DNA from: Azorinus chamasolen
Taxonomy: Eukaryota; Mollusca; Bivalvia; Cardiida; Solecurtidae
Reading direction: 5' to 3'
DNA: 64,000 nucleotides
NCBI GenBank assembly: GCA_963576725.1
Contig: OY755240.1
Span: 63,762,412 to 63,826,411, forward strand
A program made the translations under genes and the position numbers. This document shows positions 21,225 to 32,643 of this stretch, in pieces; the stretch's first letter is position 1; each line of letters opens with the position of its first letter. Under the pieces are notes generated by a model. It was not told the DNA's origin and ran no database searches. It worked only from the letters and a program-made list of their open reading frames with translations.

Positions 21225-22240
21225 CCGTTTCCATGGCACCCCCCCCCCCCCCCCCCCAGTTTTCGTAATGATGACCCAGTTTTTGTCCTAAAACTATAAA
21301 ACTGGTACTAAATGGAAGATAAGACATTGTGATTTTATGTCCAATTGTTTTTTTTAATTACCTTATTTGCATAGTCATGAATATTAATGAGAACATTAAA
21401 AATAGTAAACAAAAGGAAACAAAAAATCCAATTTGAAGACCAAAGCATTTACTTTAAGTACCGTTTTCACCGTTTCCATGGCAACATCCCAGTTTTCGTA
21501 ATGATGGTCCGTACCTGCAAAATCGTCGATATCACAGCCAGTTTTTGTCTTAAACCTATAAAACTGGTACTAAATTGGAGACAGGAAATTGTGCTTTTAC
21601 TTCCAGCTTGTTTTTTTTTTAAATTATCTTATTTGCATACTCATGAATATTAATGAGAACATTAAAAAGAGTAAAAACAATATGGAAATAACGTAAATAA
21701 TGTAAACTATTCACTTTTTATCCTACAAGTATCAGAAAACAACTTCAAATGCAGTTTTACATGATGACAAAATCCTCAAAAAACAAAATATCCAATTTGA
21801 GGACCAAAAATTTAACTCCAAGTAACTTTTTAACTGTTTCCATAGTAACCATTCATTTCACTGTGTTCACACATTTTTTTGACAGTTTTTGTGCTAACTG
21901 TATAAAACTGGTACCAAATTAAAGCTAAGACCCTGTGCTTTTGTTTAAAGGCTAGGCTATACTTAGTAATTACCTAATTTGCATACACATGAATATTAAT
22001 GATAATAATTAAAAAGCAAAAAAATACAGAAATAACGTAAAAATCTCAATTTTTATCCTACCGATATCAGAAAACAACTTCAAATGTAGTTTAAATTGAT
22101 GACAAAATACTCAGAAAGCAAAGTATCTAAGTTGATACCCAAACAATGAACTGTAAGTAACATTGTAACGGTTTCCATGGTAACCGATCCTTTCACAAAT
22201 TTTGGAAATTTGACATCAACCTGTAATACTCCGCTAGATC
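21225..22240. repeat. Diverged tandem repeat, about 270-345 bp period
   Basis: GTTTCCATGGCA or GTTTCCATAGTAAC, AAAACTGGTACTAAAT and TTTGCATA.TCATGAATATTAATGA recur three times (about 21230-21400, 21470-21660 and 21830-22030), with a partial fourth to 22190. A poly-C tract is at 21240-21257. No gene is seen. Confidence 0.65.
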
Positions 22241-22559
22241 TCAGTTATTTTTTATGAATCATGAAATCAATTGTTACAAACATAGATATGAGGCATTGCT
22301 TTAATAGTAATTTTCGACAGACACCAGTCTTTCTCTTATAAAGCAAACAAAAATGCAAAATGGTTAGCTAAAGTTTACAATGAACACTGAATATCACCAA
22401 GCTTGTTAGATAAATAAATTAGGGACAAATTATATAGCACTGATTATATTTAGGCAAGTGGCTGCCACCAAGTTTACATTATAAAACATGAGCTAATAAA
22501 TAAAAGTACATAAAGTACCTAGTTATAGTGTACTTTCAGTCCGAATGACCGCTCAGCCG

Positions 22560-22860
22560 ACTGTACATTTACTCCCCTGATCATTGAGTCATTCACCTAC
22601 AATATTGAGCACTGCAATCATGCAGCCGCAGTACCGGCTAGTGACCCTCACGTGTACCCATTTTACCATATAGGTGGAGAGGAGGTGCGGGTGGGCGACA
22701 CTGAAAAAGCGTCTCTGAAATTTCCGGGAGGGGCCGGAAGTTGAACCCCGGATCGCGCACCACGCGTACCAATGTTCAAAAATCGTACTGTGCAAGTCTC
22801 AGTCCCACTGTCTGTGAAAACAGACAACATTATGATCACAGATAGGTGCTGGGGTGATTT
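22560..22860 (-). repeat. tRNA-derived SINE-like sequence
   Basis: On the minus strand the sequence has GTACGCGTGGTGCGCGATCC followed by GGGGTTCAACTTCCGG, resembling a polymerase III B box. The same module is at 40920-40977 as GATCCGGGATTCAAATCCCG. The rest of 22560-22860 shows no gene. Confidence 0.45.
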
Positions 22861-23469
22861 GGCCGAGGGGCGTTTCAGTAAGTTCTGCTAGATCCGTCTG
22901 CCATTCTCGTTAGTGCACTTTTGTTAGGGAAATAATATAATCGATTGCATAAAAAACAGTTAAAACAATTACGGTAACATCTGCATATGGGGTATGCAAA
23001 CAAATGGTACAATGCCAGTCTGCGAGAACTGCACACGTATTAAGGCCTTGGGCCGATTTGGCCGAGGACGCATCAGCTGTTTTGCTCTTCGTCTATCAAT
23101 TTACTTCCTACTCGTTTGTAAATAAAACAATATAACTACAAGACGAATACTGATGCAAGGCATTGGATCGCCGCGAAATTTGTGTACAAGGAAGGTTTTT
23201 AATAAGGAACTGTTTTGTTAAGACAATTGAAATACAACATTTCATTAAAAACTTAACGAAATATGTAGCCTCTTGAGTGTAATGAGGTAGTGACCTAGTT
23301 CCGAACCCGACATGATCCATATTTGAACTTGACCAAGATTGCATCCAAAAATAACGTATAAGTTGAAAGAAAAAACACTTAATATGGATAATTATCATTA
23401 ACTATCCCAGTAAAAACCCAAACCGCCATTAAAAAAAAATAGAAAGGAAAAAGAGAGAAATTTTTTTTT

Positions 23470-23550
23470 CGTCAGCGGTGAGAATCGAACCAGGGCTGAC
23501 TGCACGATAGACGACCGTGGTAACCACTACGCTATCAGGCCAGACATACT
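23470..23550 (-). repeat. tRNA-derived sequence in tandem unit 1
   Basis: Minus strand: GATAGCGTAGTGGTTACCAC resembles an A box and D arm, CACGGTCGTCTATCGTG an anticodon arm, and CCTGGTTCGATTCTCACCG a B box. The acceptor and T stems do not pair well, so it is probably a SINE or tRNA pseudogene. The copy in unit 2 is at 24643-24720 with one anticodon-loop change (GTC to GCC). Confidence 0.5.
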
Positions 23551-24286
23551 TCAAGGGAAATTGAAGATGTATATAAAGTTATCATGCTACTATATTGACG
23601 ACTTTTTTAAATAAAAAAAAATAAAACGACTTTTTTAAATAAAAATAAATAAAACAATAAAACTTCATTACAACATTTATCACTCTCATGATAATTTAAT
23701 CAATAAACTCTAACAAGGGCGATGATGGTCATAGACCTAAATATAGCCTGTTCAGTTCCATTAACGAGTGACTTTAGTCCTATCTAAAAATAGAAACCGA
23801 GACGACGGAATTCGATTTTGACCATGTAGAGCCTCCGGTAGAATAATAACCATGTCTGTTTGAATTAACATATCGACTGTCGATTCAAATGATCTTATTT
23901 TTCAAATTCGAGCACGTTTTCCCGTCTTGTAATGTATATCTCTGAAGGGCATAATTTAGAACGAGAGCACCGCAAACAGGTGCACGACTACAGTTTTGAC
24001 CCGGCTTCAATTCTGCGACTTTGACCCGGCTTCATTTATGTTTACAAAACTGTTTTTGGCATTTAATGTCGATACTTCGACGAAAAAAGTGTCATAATTA
24101 TTGTTATTATTGTACATTTGTTTGATAAATTTCTTTTTAAACATCGTATGAAGGTTTTTACATCACATATTTCACTACATCAATAATGCAGGTAGAAACT
24201 ATTCTCTGCCACGCTCTCATGAGCCAATTTGTAAAACTTGTCGCTACCCCTCCTACATGGGTAAATACTTTTAAGCATTCCATTAG

Positions 24287-24309
24287 TGATCGCCGCTCAT
24301 GCGGCGATC
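24287..24309. repeat. Perfect hairpin GATCGCCGC/GCGGCGATC at the tandem junction
   Basis: A nine-base stem with a four-base loop (TCAT) lies exactly at the end of unit 1. The same hairpin closes unit 2 at 25460-25481. Its position at both ends of the duplication suggests it marks an element boundary or breakpoint. Confidence 0.8.
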
Positions 24310-25482
24310 AACAAGACGAATACTGATGCAAGGCATTGGATCGCCGCGAAATTTGTGTACAAGGAAGGTTTTTAATAAGGAACTGTTTTGTTAAGACAAT
24401 TGAAATACAACATTTCATTAAAAACTTAACGAAATATGTAGCCTCTTGAGTGTAATGAGGTAGTGACCTAGTTCCGAACCCGACATGATCCATATTTGAA
24501 CTTGACCAAGATTGCATCCAAAAATAACGTATAAGTTGAAAGAAAAAACACTTAATATGGATAATTATCATTAACTATCCCAGTAAAAACCCAAACCGCC
24601 ATTAAAAAAAAATAGAAAGGAAAAAGAGAGAAACTTTTTTTTCGTCAGCGGTGAGAATCGAACCAGGGGTGACTGCACGATAGGCGACCGTGGTAACCAC
24701 TACGCTATCAGGCCAGACATACTTCAAGGGAAATTGAAGATGTATATAAAGTTATCATGCTACTATATTGACGACTTTTTTAAATAAAAAAAATAAAACG
24801 ACTTTTTTAAATAAAAATAAATAAAACAATAAAACTTCATTACAACATTTATCACTCTCATGATAATTTAATCAATAAACTCTAACAAGGGCGGTGATGG
24901 TCATAGACCTAAATATAGCCTGTTCAGTTCCATTAACGAGTGGCTTTAGTCCTATCTAAAAATAGAAACCGAGACGACGGAATTCGATTTTGACCATGTA
25001 GAGCCTCCGGTAGAATAATAACCATGTCTGTTTGAATTAACATATCGACTGTCGATTCAAATGATCTTATTTTTCAAATTCGAGCACGTTTTCCCGTCTT
25101 GTAATGTATATCTCTGAAGGGCATAATTTAGAACGAGAGCACCGCAAACAGGTGCACGACTACAGTTTTGACCCGGCTTCAATTCTGCGACTTTGACCCG
25201 GCATCATTTATGTTTACAAAACTGTTTTTGGCATTTAATGTCGATACTTCGACGAAAAAAGTGTCATAATTATTGTTATTATTGTACATTTGTTTGATAA
25301 ATTTCTTTTTAAACATCGTATGAAGGTTTTTACATCACATATTTCACTACATCAATAATGCAGGTAGAAACTATTCTCTGCCACGCTCTCATGAGCCAAT
25401 TTGTAAAACTTGTCGCTACCCCTCCTACATGGGTAAATACTTTTAAGCATTCCATTAGTGATCGCCGCTCATGCGGCGATCA

Positions 25483-26480
25483 AATAACGCTGATAACTGT
25501 TGAAAAAGCAACCTTTTTTTGCATTGTATATATTACCTACGTTATTGGTTATAAGTATTTCTGCTCAAGCAGCCTTTTTCTCCACATGCGTTCCTAATCT
25601 TCTTTTTAATTTTTATTCTTTTTCAATTATATGTTAATATTTTGTTATTAATTATTATTACCCTCCCAATTTGACCTGAGACTCGGTTAAGTTTCGGCGT
25701 GTTTATCGGGAGTGTTCGTAATACTATGTGACAAAAAATAGCAAACCAAAAGCCGGTAATAATCATGTTCCACGAGGATTGTACTCTTACAGCGCATTCT
25801 TATACCTTCGGAAATTTATCCGAAGATTACCGACGATAATACAAGGAATATGCATGAGTCTCAGGTCAAATTGGGAGGATAATACATGCTTTTATTAATA
25901 TTTGTTGTTGTTTTGTACGGACAGTATTTTTTATAAAAAAAATCTGTCATTGGTAAGAATCGAATTCAAGACCCCGCACGTGCAAGCCCAGATACATATC
26001 CACTGCACCAAGACAGCTATGTTGAAAACATTGCAGATTGCAAAGGCTTTTAAAAATAAAGAGTCACTGTAGTCGCTTCGTTTGGTTTACATTAGAGTCG
26101 GTCATGTTTTGTTCCCAAATAAGTATAATAACCGATAATAACTGTTGAAAAGCAACCTTTTTTGCATTGTATATATTACCTACGTTATTGGTTATTAGTA
26201 TTTCTGTGCAAGCAGCCTGTTTCTCCATATGCGTTCCTAATCTTCTTTTTAATTTTTATTCTTTTTCAATTATATGTTAATATTTTGTTATTAATTATTA
26301 CATGTTATTATTAATATTTGTTGTTGTTTTGTACGGACAGTATTTTTATAAAAAAGAATATTGGTCACTAGTTAGAATCGAACTCAAGACCCCGCACATG
26401 CAAGTCCAGATACATATCCACTGCAACAAGACAGCTATGTTGAAAACATTGCAGATTGCTTAGGCTTTTAAAAATATCCG
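25483..26480. repeat. Two diverged copies of a repeat with a tRNA-like tail
   Basis: GATAACTGTTGAAAAAGCAA and TTGCATTGTATATATTACCT occur at about 25490 and 26132. TTGTTGTTTTGTACGGACAG and a minus-strand tRNA-like piece (TGCAGTGGATATGTATCTGG with a GAATTCGATTC B box) occur at 25905-26025 and 26310-26445. Copy 1 is interrupted by the TIR element at 25662-25878. Confidence 0.75.
25662..25878. mobile_element. 217-bp element with 23-bp perfect terminal inverted repeats
   Basis: Left end CCTCCCAATTTGACCTGAGA, right end its exact inverse, 23 bases each. The interior has a small hairpin (CTTCGGAAATTTATCCGAAG). The homologous repeat at 26290-26305 lacks the element. Flanks are TTATTATTA and ATAATACATG, so the target duplication is ambiguous (TA or a few bases). 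No coding capacity. Confidence 0.85.
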
Positions 26481-27706
26481 TATAAACAGTCACAAACCGT
26501 CTAGTGTTTTGTCAACAAATAATAAAGGAGAAACAAAACAAACAAACAAATAAATAATACGTTTGTGTCCGTATCGGAATATTCGCCAATCGTCACTCAC
26601 ATTGGAAGGTCTTTTCCCGTCTATTTTAGATGGACTATTTCTGTAGGTAGGGGAATTTCCCTGTCTGTATCCAAAGTGCTGATGTTAATGCTTTTTCGAT
26701 GTCAAATAACACAATTTCAATGTGTAAGCTACCCGCACATAACATTACCCAATATGTACGTTTTGCCGTATTTACGGCAAATCCGACAGAAAATCGAGCT
26801 CGTTCCTTTAGTAGTATAGATTCTCATTCAAAGCGCTCGATGTAACAAAGTTTGAACATTCGGTCGTGTATACACCTGTCAGTCGTATATGAAAATAAAA
26901 TTACTCATGTACATCTTTTCCATTAACTCATTCTCCCCTGGCCTATTTAAACCCAATATCTTTGAAGCTATATACCGAAAAGGAACATTAAGTATAGAAC
27001 AGGAGATTTAGAATTTTAAAATTGTGTTTGAAACCATTTAGGCCATGAGCCAGTAGGGTTGGTCGGTACCATCTCTGGGGAATAATTCCCACTATGATTT
27101 TTTGGCAAGCTACATATCTATAGAGTCCAAAAACATGATAGCATTGCATTAGTGGTAGCTTTTTGTGTGTTATCACCCTATATATATGTCTAGCCTTAGC
27201 GTACATTTTGTACTGAAAATGGCAGTATATAAGTGCTACACCCTACATCTGAATTAACTGCAATAATTATCAGAGAAGATTAAACATTAAAATTTCTGGT
27301 ATTTTTTGTCAAGATACTTGTCTTTTGGGAACGTTATTCAAAAACTATGTATGTTAAAGAATTAACAACTTGTGAGAGTTATGGTGTACGATGTTGTATG
27401 GTGTATGATGACATAACAATTATACTGCTTAAATTAAAATACAATAACTAGTACGCAAATGGTTATTTTTATGTTTGGTACCGATCTTACTCAAAGGGCA
27501 TTAGCATTTGAATTTCAATTTCTTATAATGTTGTTTGAAGAATACTTAATCAGGTAAACTGTAATATTTACATTAAATGACAAAATACCATTCACTGAAG
27601 GAAGTGTATATGTGACTTTTGGTCACATTCGTAGTATCTCCCTGAAACTGAATTCTTTGTATAAAATTAGACCAAAGCTTGAAACAACTTGTACATGAAG
27701 AATATG

Positions 27707-27733
27707 TATGTATATATATATATATATATATAC
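27707..27733. repeat. TA microsatellite inside the transposon
   Basis: An alternating TA run within the non-coding 3' flank of the transposon gene. Confidence 0.9.
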
Positions 27734-27986
27734 ATGTACATTGCCCTTTTTATCTGCAAATTTATGTGTTGACAACACTATTTTCTTGGTGACTTTGTGA
27801 CATATACATATGTCAATGACCTTGACCTTGCATGACAAACAGATAAAAACACGTACCAAAGACCCCATAATTTTCGATTTGGGACAAAAGCAGTGGTGCT
27901 TTTAAGTAATATGGACATAACCTGGTGTTTATAAGTTTGTGATTGCAATGTATTATTTGCAAGTAAATTGCCCAATAAGGGTTACA

Positions 27987-28544
27987 CTAAAAATCATAAT
28001 CATTATCAAGTTCTTCTGTTTGTTCATCTGGACCTTCCCAATCATCTGTCTCAAACATGAATGCCTGATTTGCACAGTTTGTCAGTTTGCACATGTCAGT
28101 GCACTTCAAACCATTAGACAAACATACACAATTTGGTAACACACACTTCCTGGAACAGTTGCAAGCTAATAAATCAAGGACTGCATCAGGATCTGGTTGA
28201 CCATCCATCCAGTGCACAACTTGCTGTTCACTACCGTCATCTTTGTCAATTTTCCATCCTCGACCAACAGGGCTTGGGACTTTTGGGTCCTGTTCAAGAC
28301 ATCGTCGCCATATTGCAGCCTGGTAGTTGGCTCTTTGTGCATGTTTCACTAAGCAGTCCCTGCATGGTGGAAGCTGGTAACTCTCTATTTCGCCTTTCCT
28401 AGCGCAAAACAAATCATACCTCAGGTCATTGACTTTTGCTGATGAGGTCATTGGTGCATAGAGAAGACACGTAAATCCCTCTAGTTTGTCCATTAATGCA
28501 TTGGAGAGATCCCATTCCTGACCTAACTGTAAAAACGTTTCCAA
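27987..28544 (-). pseudogene. Academ-like ORF: C-terminal segment with CXC cysteine cluster
   Basis: Continues the nuclease frame after a frameshift in a poly-T (+ strand poly-A) run near 28535. Its last third has CNCSRKCVLPNCVCLSNGLK and CTDMCKLTNC, matching the Tesmin/TSO1-type CXC pattern of paired zinc-binding cysteines usually used for DNA binding. An acidic tail (DDWEGPDEQTEELDNDYDF) ends at the stop 27987-27989. Confidence 0.75.
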
Positions 28545-29070
28545 GGTTTCTGTTATTGGTCAAAAGCTTCAGTGCACCCGATTTCCCTTTACCAGCAAAT
28601 GCACTAACAGTGTCACATCCTGTATATGCATGGGCCCCAATAAGAGCCTTACAAACATCTATGCCGACAGTAGAAGCAACCGTATTAATATCATTGAGCC
28701 TCTTCCGGGTTTTAGTTCCACATTTCTGAAACAGTGGCACACCAATCTTGTCAACTGCCAGGGCCATAATAAATACATCAGTGTCCTCTGAGCAGATAAC
28801 AACTGCTTGACAGCCTTGCTGTGCAGCAGGATATGCATGGAGAAGGAGGCGTCCATCTGCTTCCTCTTGCTGACACTTAAGAGATGGCACCTCTTCGCTG
28901 TTCCCTGAAGTGATTTTATAGCACATTTCATTCACAGTTACATACAGAACCTTCTTTTTCAGTTTTTCTCTGCAACATTCCTTCTTCCATTCACCAACTA
29001 AGAATGCAATAAGACTTGTCTTGTTATCAACTGTGCTAAGAAAACATCTCCATTGCCTTACAATCTGAGA
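28426..29070 (-). pseudogene. Academ-like ORF: XPG/FEN1-type nuclease domain
   Basis: Open from about 29070 (QIVRQWRCFLSTVDNKTSLI). Nuclease motifs in order are QEEADGRLLLHA (acidic XPG-I block), VVICSEDTDVFIMALA (Asp-x-Asp), and GAHAYTGCDTVSAFAGKGK (Gly-Cys-Asp, then helix-hairpin-type GKGK). This order and spacing match flap endonuclease family active sites. The apparent ATG near 28935 is internal. Flap or hairpin processing during transposition is the presumed role (inference). Confidence 0.8.
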
Positions 29071-29074
29071 ACCT

Positions 29075-29769
29075 GTGATGTTTTGAAGCAGATCTTAGAT
29101 ATCTCTCGCTAGCCTTAATGGAATTTGCTCTATAAGTGTCAAATACAACATCTATTCTATTGCTCTCTGCTCCTTCTCGCAATGCCATGGACAAAACTGT
29201 GTTAGCAATATCCAGGAAAGTGTTTGATCACCTTTCACTCTCTGAACTAAATTTATACCATCAACTATGGTAACAGAGTTGCATGGAAGTTGATCTGCCA
29301 CTTTTGCATTCTTCTGCAAAGTAGCGGCTAGGGAAGCTTTGTTGGACTTTCTCATTAATCCATCTGGTGTTCAAAGAGCCCAGGGGAATGGTCCAAGGGG
29401 ATGAGAGAAGATGTCATCCTTCTTTAGATTTCTCCCTTGGGCCATCACTATGATGCGACCAAACAAAGATCTGTCTGCCTTCAACATTGCTACCCTACCT
29501 CCCGATTCCACTGAGGTCTTTTTACACATTTGACTAAATGTTTTTAGTCTATTCATTTTCATCGGGTCATGGACTTTCTTTGCAGGCAGATCTGATTCTA
29601 GTCTCTCATCCTTAAAGGCAGCATAAGTCTTCTCACCGATATCATATGCATTCAACAGGTCAGATGCAATTTCTCTTGGTGCTGCCTTTGCAGTAGAAAT
29701 GCTAATAAGGTCTTGTTTATCCACAGACGGATTGACCCAATATTTAATGAGGTCAACAACAGCACACAC
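29075..29769 (-). pseudogene. Academ-like ORF: central segments, frameshifted
   Basis: Two pieces (29371-29769 and 29152-29364) are separated by an in-frame stop (WAL, stop, TPDGLMRKSN). A frameshift near 29210 leads to SMALREGAESNRIDVVFDTY in a third frame. Upstream it joins the 617-codon piece through a poly-A run at about 29833, where the frame can be followed as SEVWHTELQRPRIQKDEKAV. Function of this region is unknown; NSVTIVDGINLVQR may form a beta-strand core. Confidence 0.7.
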
Positions 29770-29806
29770 AGCTTTCTCATCTTTTTGTATTCTTGGTCGC
29801 TGTAGC

Positions 29807-31660
29807 TCAGTATGCCAAACTTCTGATTTTTTTACCCTGCAACATGTCTCTTAGCTGTCCAAGAAATGCACTGCGGTACTCAGCTGTTATATAGTAACGG
29901 TTAACAGCTGCTGCTTTCAAACTGAACCGAGCAGTGCCTCCAGGAGTTTGGGTGTCTTTATTTACAGTGACCTCAGTGGTCTGATCTACAGGTATTCGTC
30001 CAAAGGGGTTATTGTTGGACATTTGCACTACAAATTGTCCTGCTTTAAAGGCTTCATATACATCATGATTCTTCTCTTGAAGAAGTGTCATCTGAGCAAG
30101 GTATGGGGAGAGGTACCTTGCATAATTAATTTTGTCATATGCAAAGCACCATGGGATCATACTGCGTATTGCATGAAGGTGCAAGTCCCGGTTCCCCTCT
30201 CGAGAGGCACGTAAAAGCCCTAGTATGATGTTCTCTACCATGTCTATGTATGACATCCAGAAAGCTGATAGTTCTCCATTACTGCTACGGAGATATTCAA
30301 GGAATTCATTCCACCAAGTGATAAGTTGAATAAGGATGGGGCTTTGTAGCAAATTATTAAACCTTTGCTGATTCAATTCACCAACTATGCCATTTACTTG
30401 CTCTAAAAATCCCTTAATAATGACACACATTTCCTGCATATATTCATCAACCCAATGCATGAACTCCGACCATGCCAGTCTCATCAGAGCTTCATAGATG
30501 TACTTGTGGACCCGGACTGCACGGTTGTATTGTTTACCATCCAGTACTCCGTTTATGGAACCTTCAGCGACTATTCCAGATTCTATGCAAATGTCCTTAA
30601 GACCAGCATCCCGGAATCGCTTTCCAAGGATTGCAAGAGCATTGCAGATAGTGTGGAATGTTCCCATTCTAAGCAGAATATTGGAGAAACGTTCTTTGTG
30701 TTTCCATGCAATTTCAGTGGATTTTGCATTTAGTGCTTGATCCATAACAACCACAATTGTGTTCAAGCTCAGTTCAGTCCTTATCAGTTCTGATTGGTTC
30801 AATATTTCAAAAACTGTGGTTAGTTCTGTGGCTGGTGCATTGATAGTTGGTAAATATCCAATACTATCTTTTGAAACTATCACCTCATCTCTGGTGCTGA
30901 TATTAAAGCCAGTCCAGCTTGGGACTGTCTGGTGCTCTGGACAACTTGTTCTTGCAAGAATCCAGAGAAAGTTTTTACTGTGAGCTGCTTGAGCAGTTGT
31001 CTGAGTATCATGTAATCTGCTCTCACATGTCTGTAAAGGGTGTGGGCCAACACGCTCACCAGCTACATACAATTTAAGCTCTTGGTGTTCAGCACTGACT
31101 GACCGTTGCTTCAATTTATCAATTTGTGGAAGTTCAGCTTTGGGAAGATGTGGCCCATAGATATTAGCTTGTACCGCTATGCCATTCACTCGATGTGAGG
31201 TACCCTTTCCAGTCAGAGTTTCTTCAAGCCTATCAATATTATCCAATGCAAGAGTGGTGAATATGTGGTTTTTAATCACTGCTGGAAGTACAACTCTGTT
31301 GTTGAAGCCTGCTGCTAATTTTTGAAGGCATAAAGCAGTGTCGTTCTCCTCAAGTTGAGAATAAGACACACCGTGTCCCAACTTGTTCAGTATTTGGATA
31401 AGTTCAACGTTTCCAGAGAGTGTTTTAACTGCATTTGGAAGAAGCAGATGTTTAGGTGGTTTGTGTTGTCCACATGTCACAGCGTATATTAGATCCTGAC
31501 CAAAAGATTGGACGAGAACACTGATTCTGTGAGCTTGAGTATTATTGTCAGGATCTCCAGTGAGAAGGCCAAAGAGTAACCGCTCTAGCTCATGTGGTAA
31601 GGCCATATGACCACTGATATTTACATCAGATGGATGTAACGGCCATGGACTTTGTGTCAT
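29807..31660 (-). pseudogene. Academ-like ORF: main 617-codon segment
   Basis: Longest open piece of the transposon gene. It contains LNTIVVVMDQALNAKSTEIA with an Asp in a hydrophobic strand, then GTFHTICNALAILGKRF and ESGIVAEGSINGVLDGKQYN, which look like a conserved core of transposon-encoded proteins common in marine invertebrates and fish. An RNase-H-like fold is possible (inference). It is preceded by a separate N-terminal pair of ORFs and followed by a frameshift, so it is not a stand-alone protein. Confidence 0.75.
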
Positions 31661-31807
31661 GTCTGTTTTTATGACTGACCGAATATGTGATGATGTCTGA
31701 TCTATGCTCTTATTAATATCGGTTGACTTTACCTTCCAGTCTTAGTTCATTATGAAGCATTTGATTTTCCAAGACCAGGTCCTTGAATGATACACTGTCG
31801 GGAACTA

Positions 31808-32643
31808 TTAACAATTTTCCCTTATCATCTGGAAAGATATGTACTGATTCCAGTTTTCTGCGAATGTGCTTTTTTGTGTATTCGTGCAGATGCTCAACGC
31901 CTTTAAGGATTCCACCTTTGCGGTCAAAGAAGTCATTGTTACAATCTTTTTGTTGGTAATTACATCACTTCTAATAAATTTGAAAAGCTCTTTATATGCT
32001 TCTATTTCAACCCTTTGATATTGTTCATCACCCTTTGAATAACCTTTCCCATAGTTACTGTCCTCGATTGATGTTTCTGTTTTCTTGTGTCTTGTATAGC
32101 TCTTGTAACATGAAACATGATAGTGTGCCTCAGCGGCAACTATGTCCCTGCTTGTTACTGCTAGAATATGTTCATCTCCCTTCCTGATGGCACACTCACG
32201 TAATGTTTGATCTGCCCTCAGTTGTACAGATTGTGTAAGTTTTTCACGTGTTTTAGACTGCTTTTGAAACTTGTCTTTGTTACAAAAAAATACAAGTTGT
32301 ATCATACTCTTCCTTCTGATGACAGTTTCCTACTGAGTCGTTTTGATGTACTGCTACTATCAGGCTCATCAGTAAAACTGACATTTGCCTTTCTTTTCAA
32401 AGTTTCCAAGTCTCTTTTCATGGTGAAAAGACTTCTGCATTTTCGATGATATAATATATTTGGGACTTCTTCATGGTGAAGTTTCTTTGCAATATCTAAA
32501 ATGTGTGTATGGTTTCTCACTTTTGCGGCTTCAAGTAAAGATAACCAAGAGATGTAGTTTTGAGGACTCACTAAATGCTCATCATCCTCATTAGATTCTG
32601 CCATGTGTATGATACACTGATGCTTATATTGATCTTTTGCCAT
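31808..32643 (-). pseudogene. Academ-like ORF: N-terminal zinc-binding segments, frameshifted
   Basis: Starts with ATG 32641-32643 (MAKDQYKHQC). The first piece has repeated Cys/His positions ending in ILYHRKCRSLF; the second has REKLTQSVQLRADQTLRECA and AHYHVSCYKSYTRHK. Between them, about 32280-32310, a seven-base homopolymer (TTACAAAAAAATAC on the plus strand) shifts the frame. In the alternative frame the text is TTCIF followed by CNKDKF, giving a CxxC zinc-finger start. Likely DNA-binding N-terminus of the transposase protein. Confidence 0.7.

Larger units (their letters stand above)
23138..25482. repeat. 1172-bp tandem duplication, two near-identical units
   Basis: Unit 1 is 23138-24310, unit 2 is 24311-25482; both begin ACAAGACGAATACTGATGCA and end with the hairpin GATCGCCGCTCATGCGGCGATC followed by A. 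I find only a handful of single-base differences (for example GGCTTCATTTATG against GGCATCATTTATG) and one poly-A length change, so the duplication is recent or homogenised. An open frame on each strand recurs in both units without recognisable motifs. Confidence 0.95.

Noticed and set aside
23108..24571. Repeated 96/87-codon minus-strand ORFs
   Set aside because: The same frame appears twice only because of the recent tandem duplication; no recognisable motif or splice sites.
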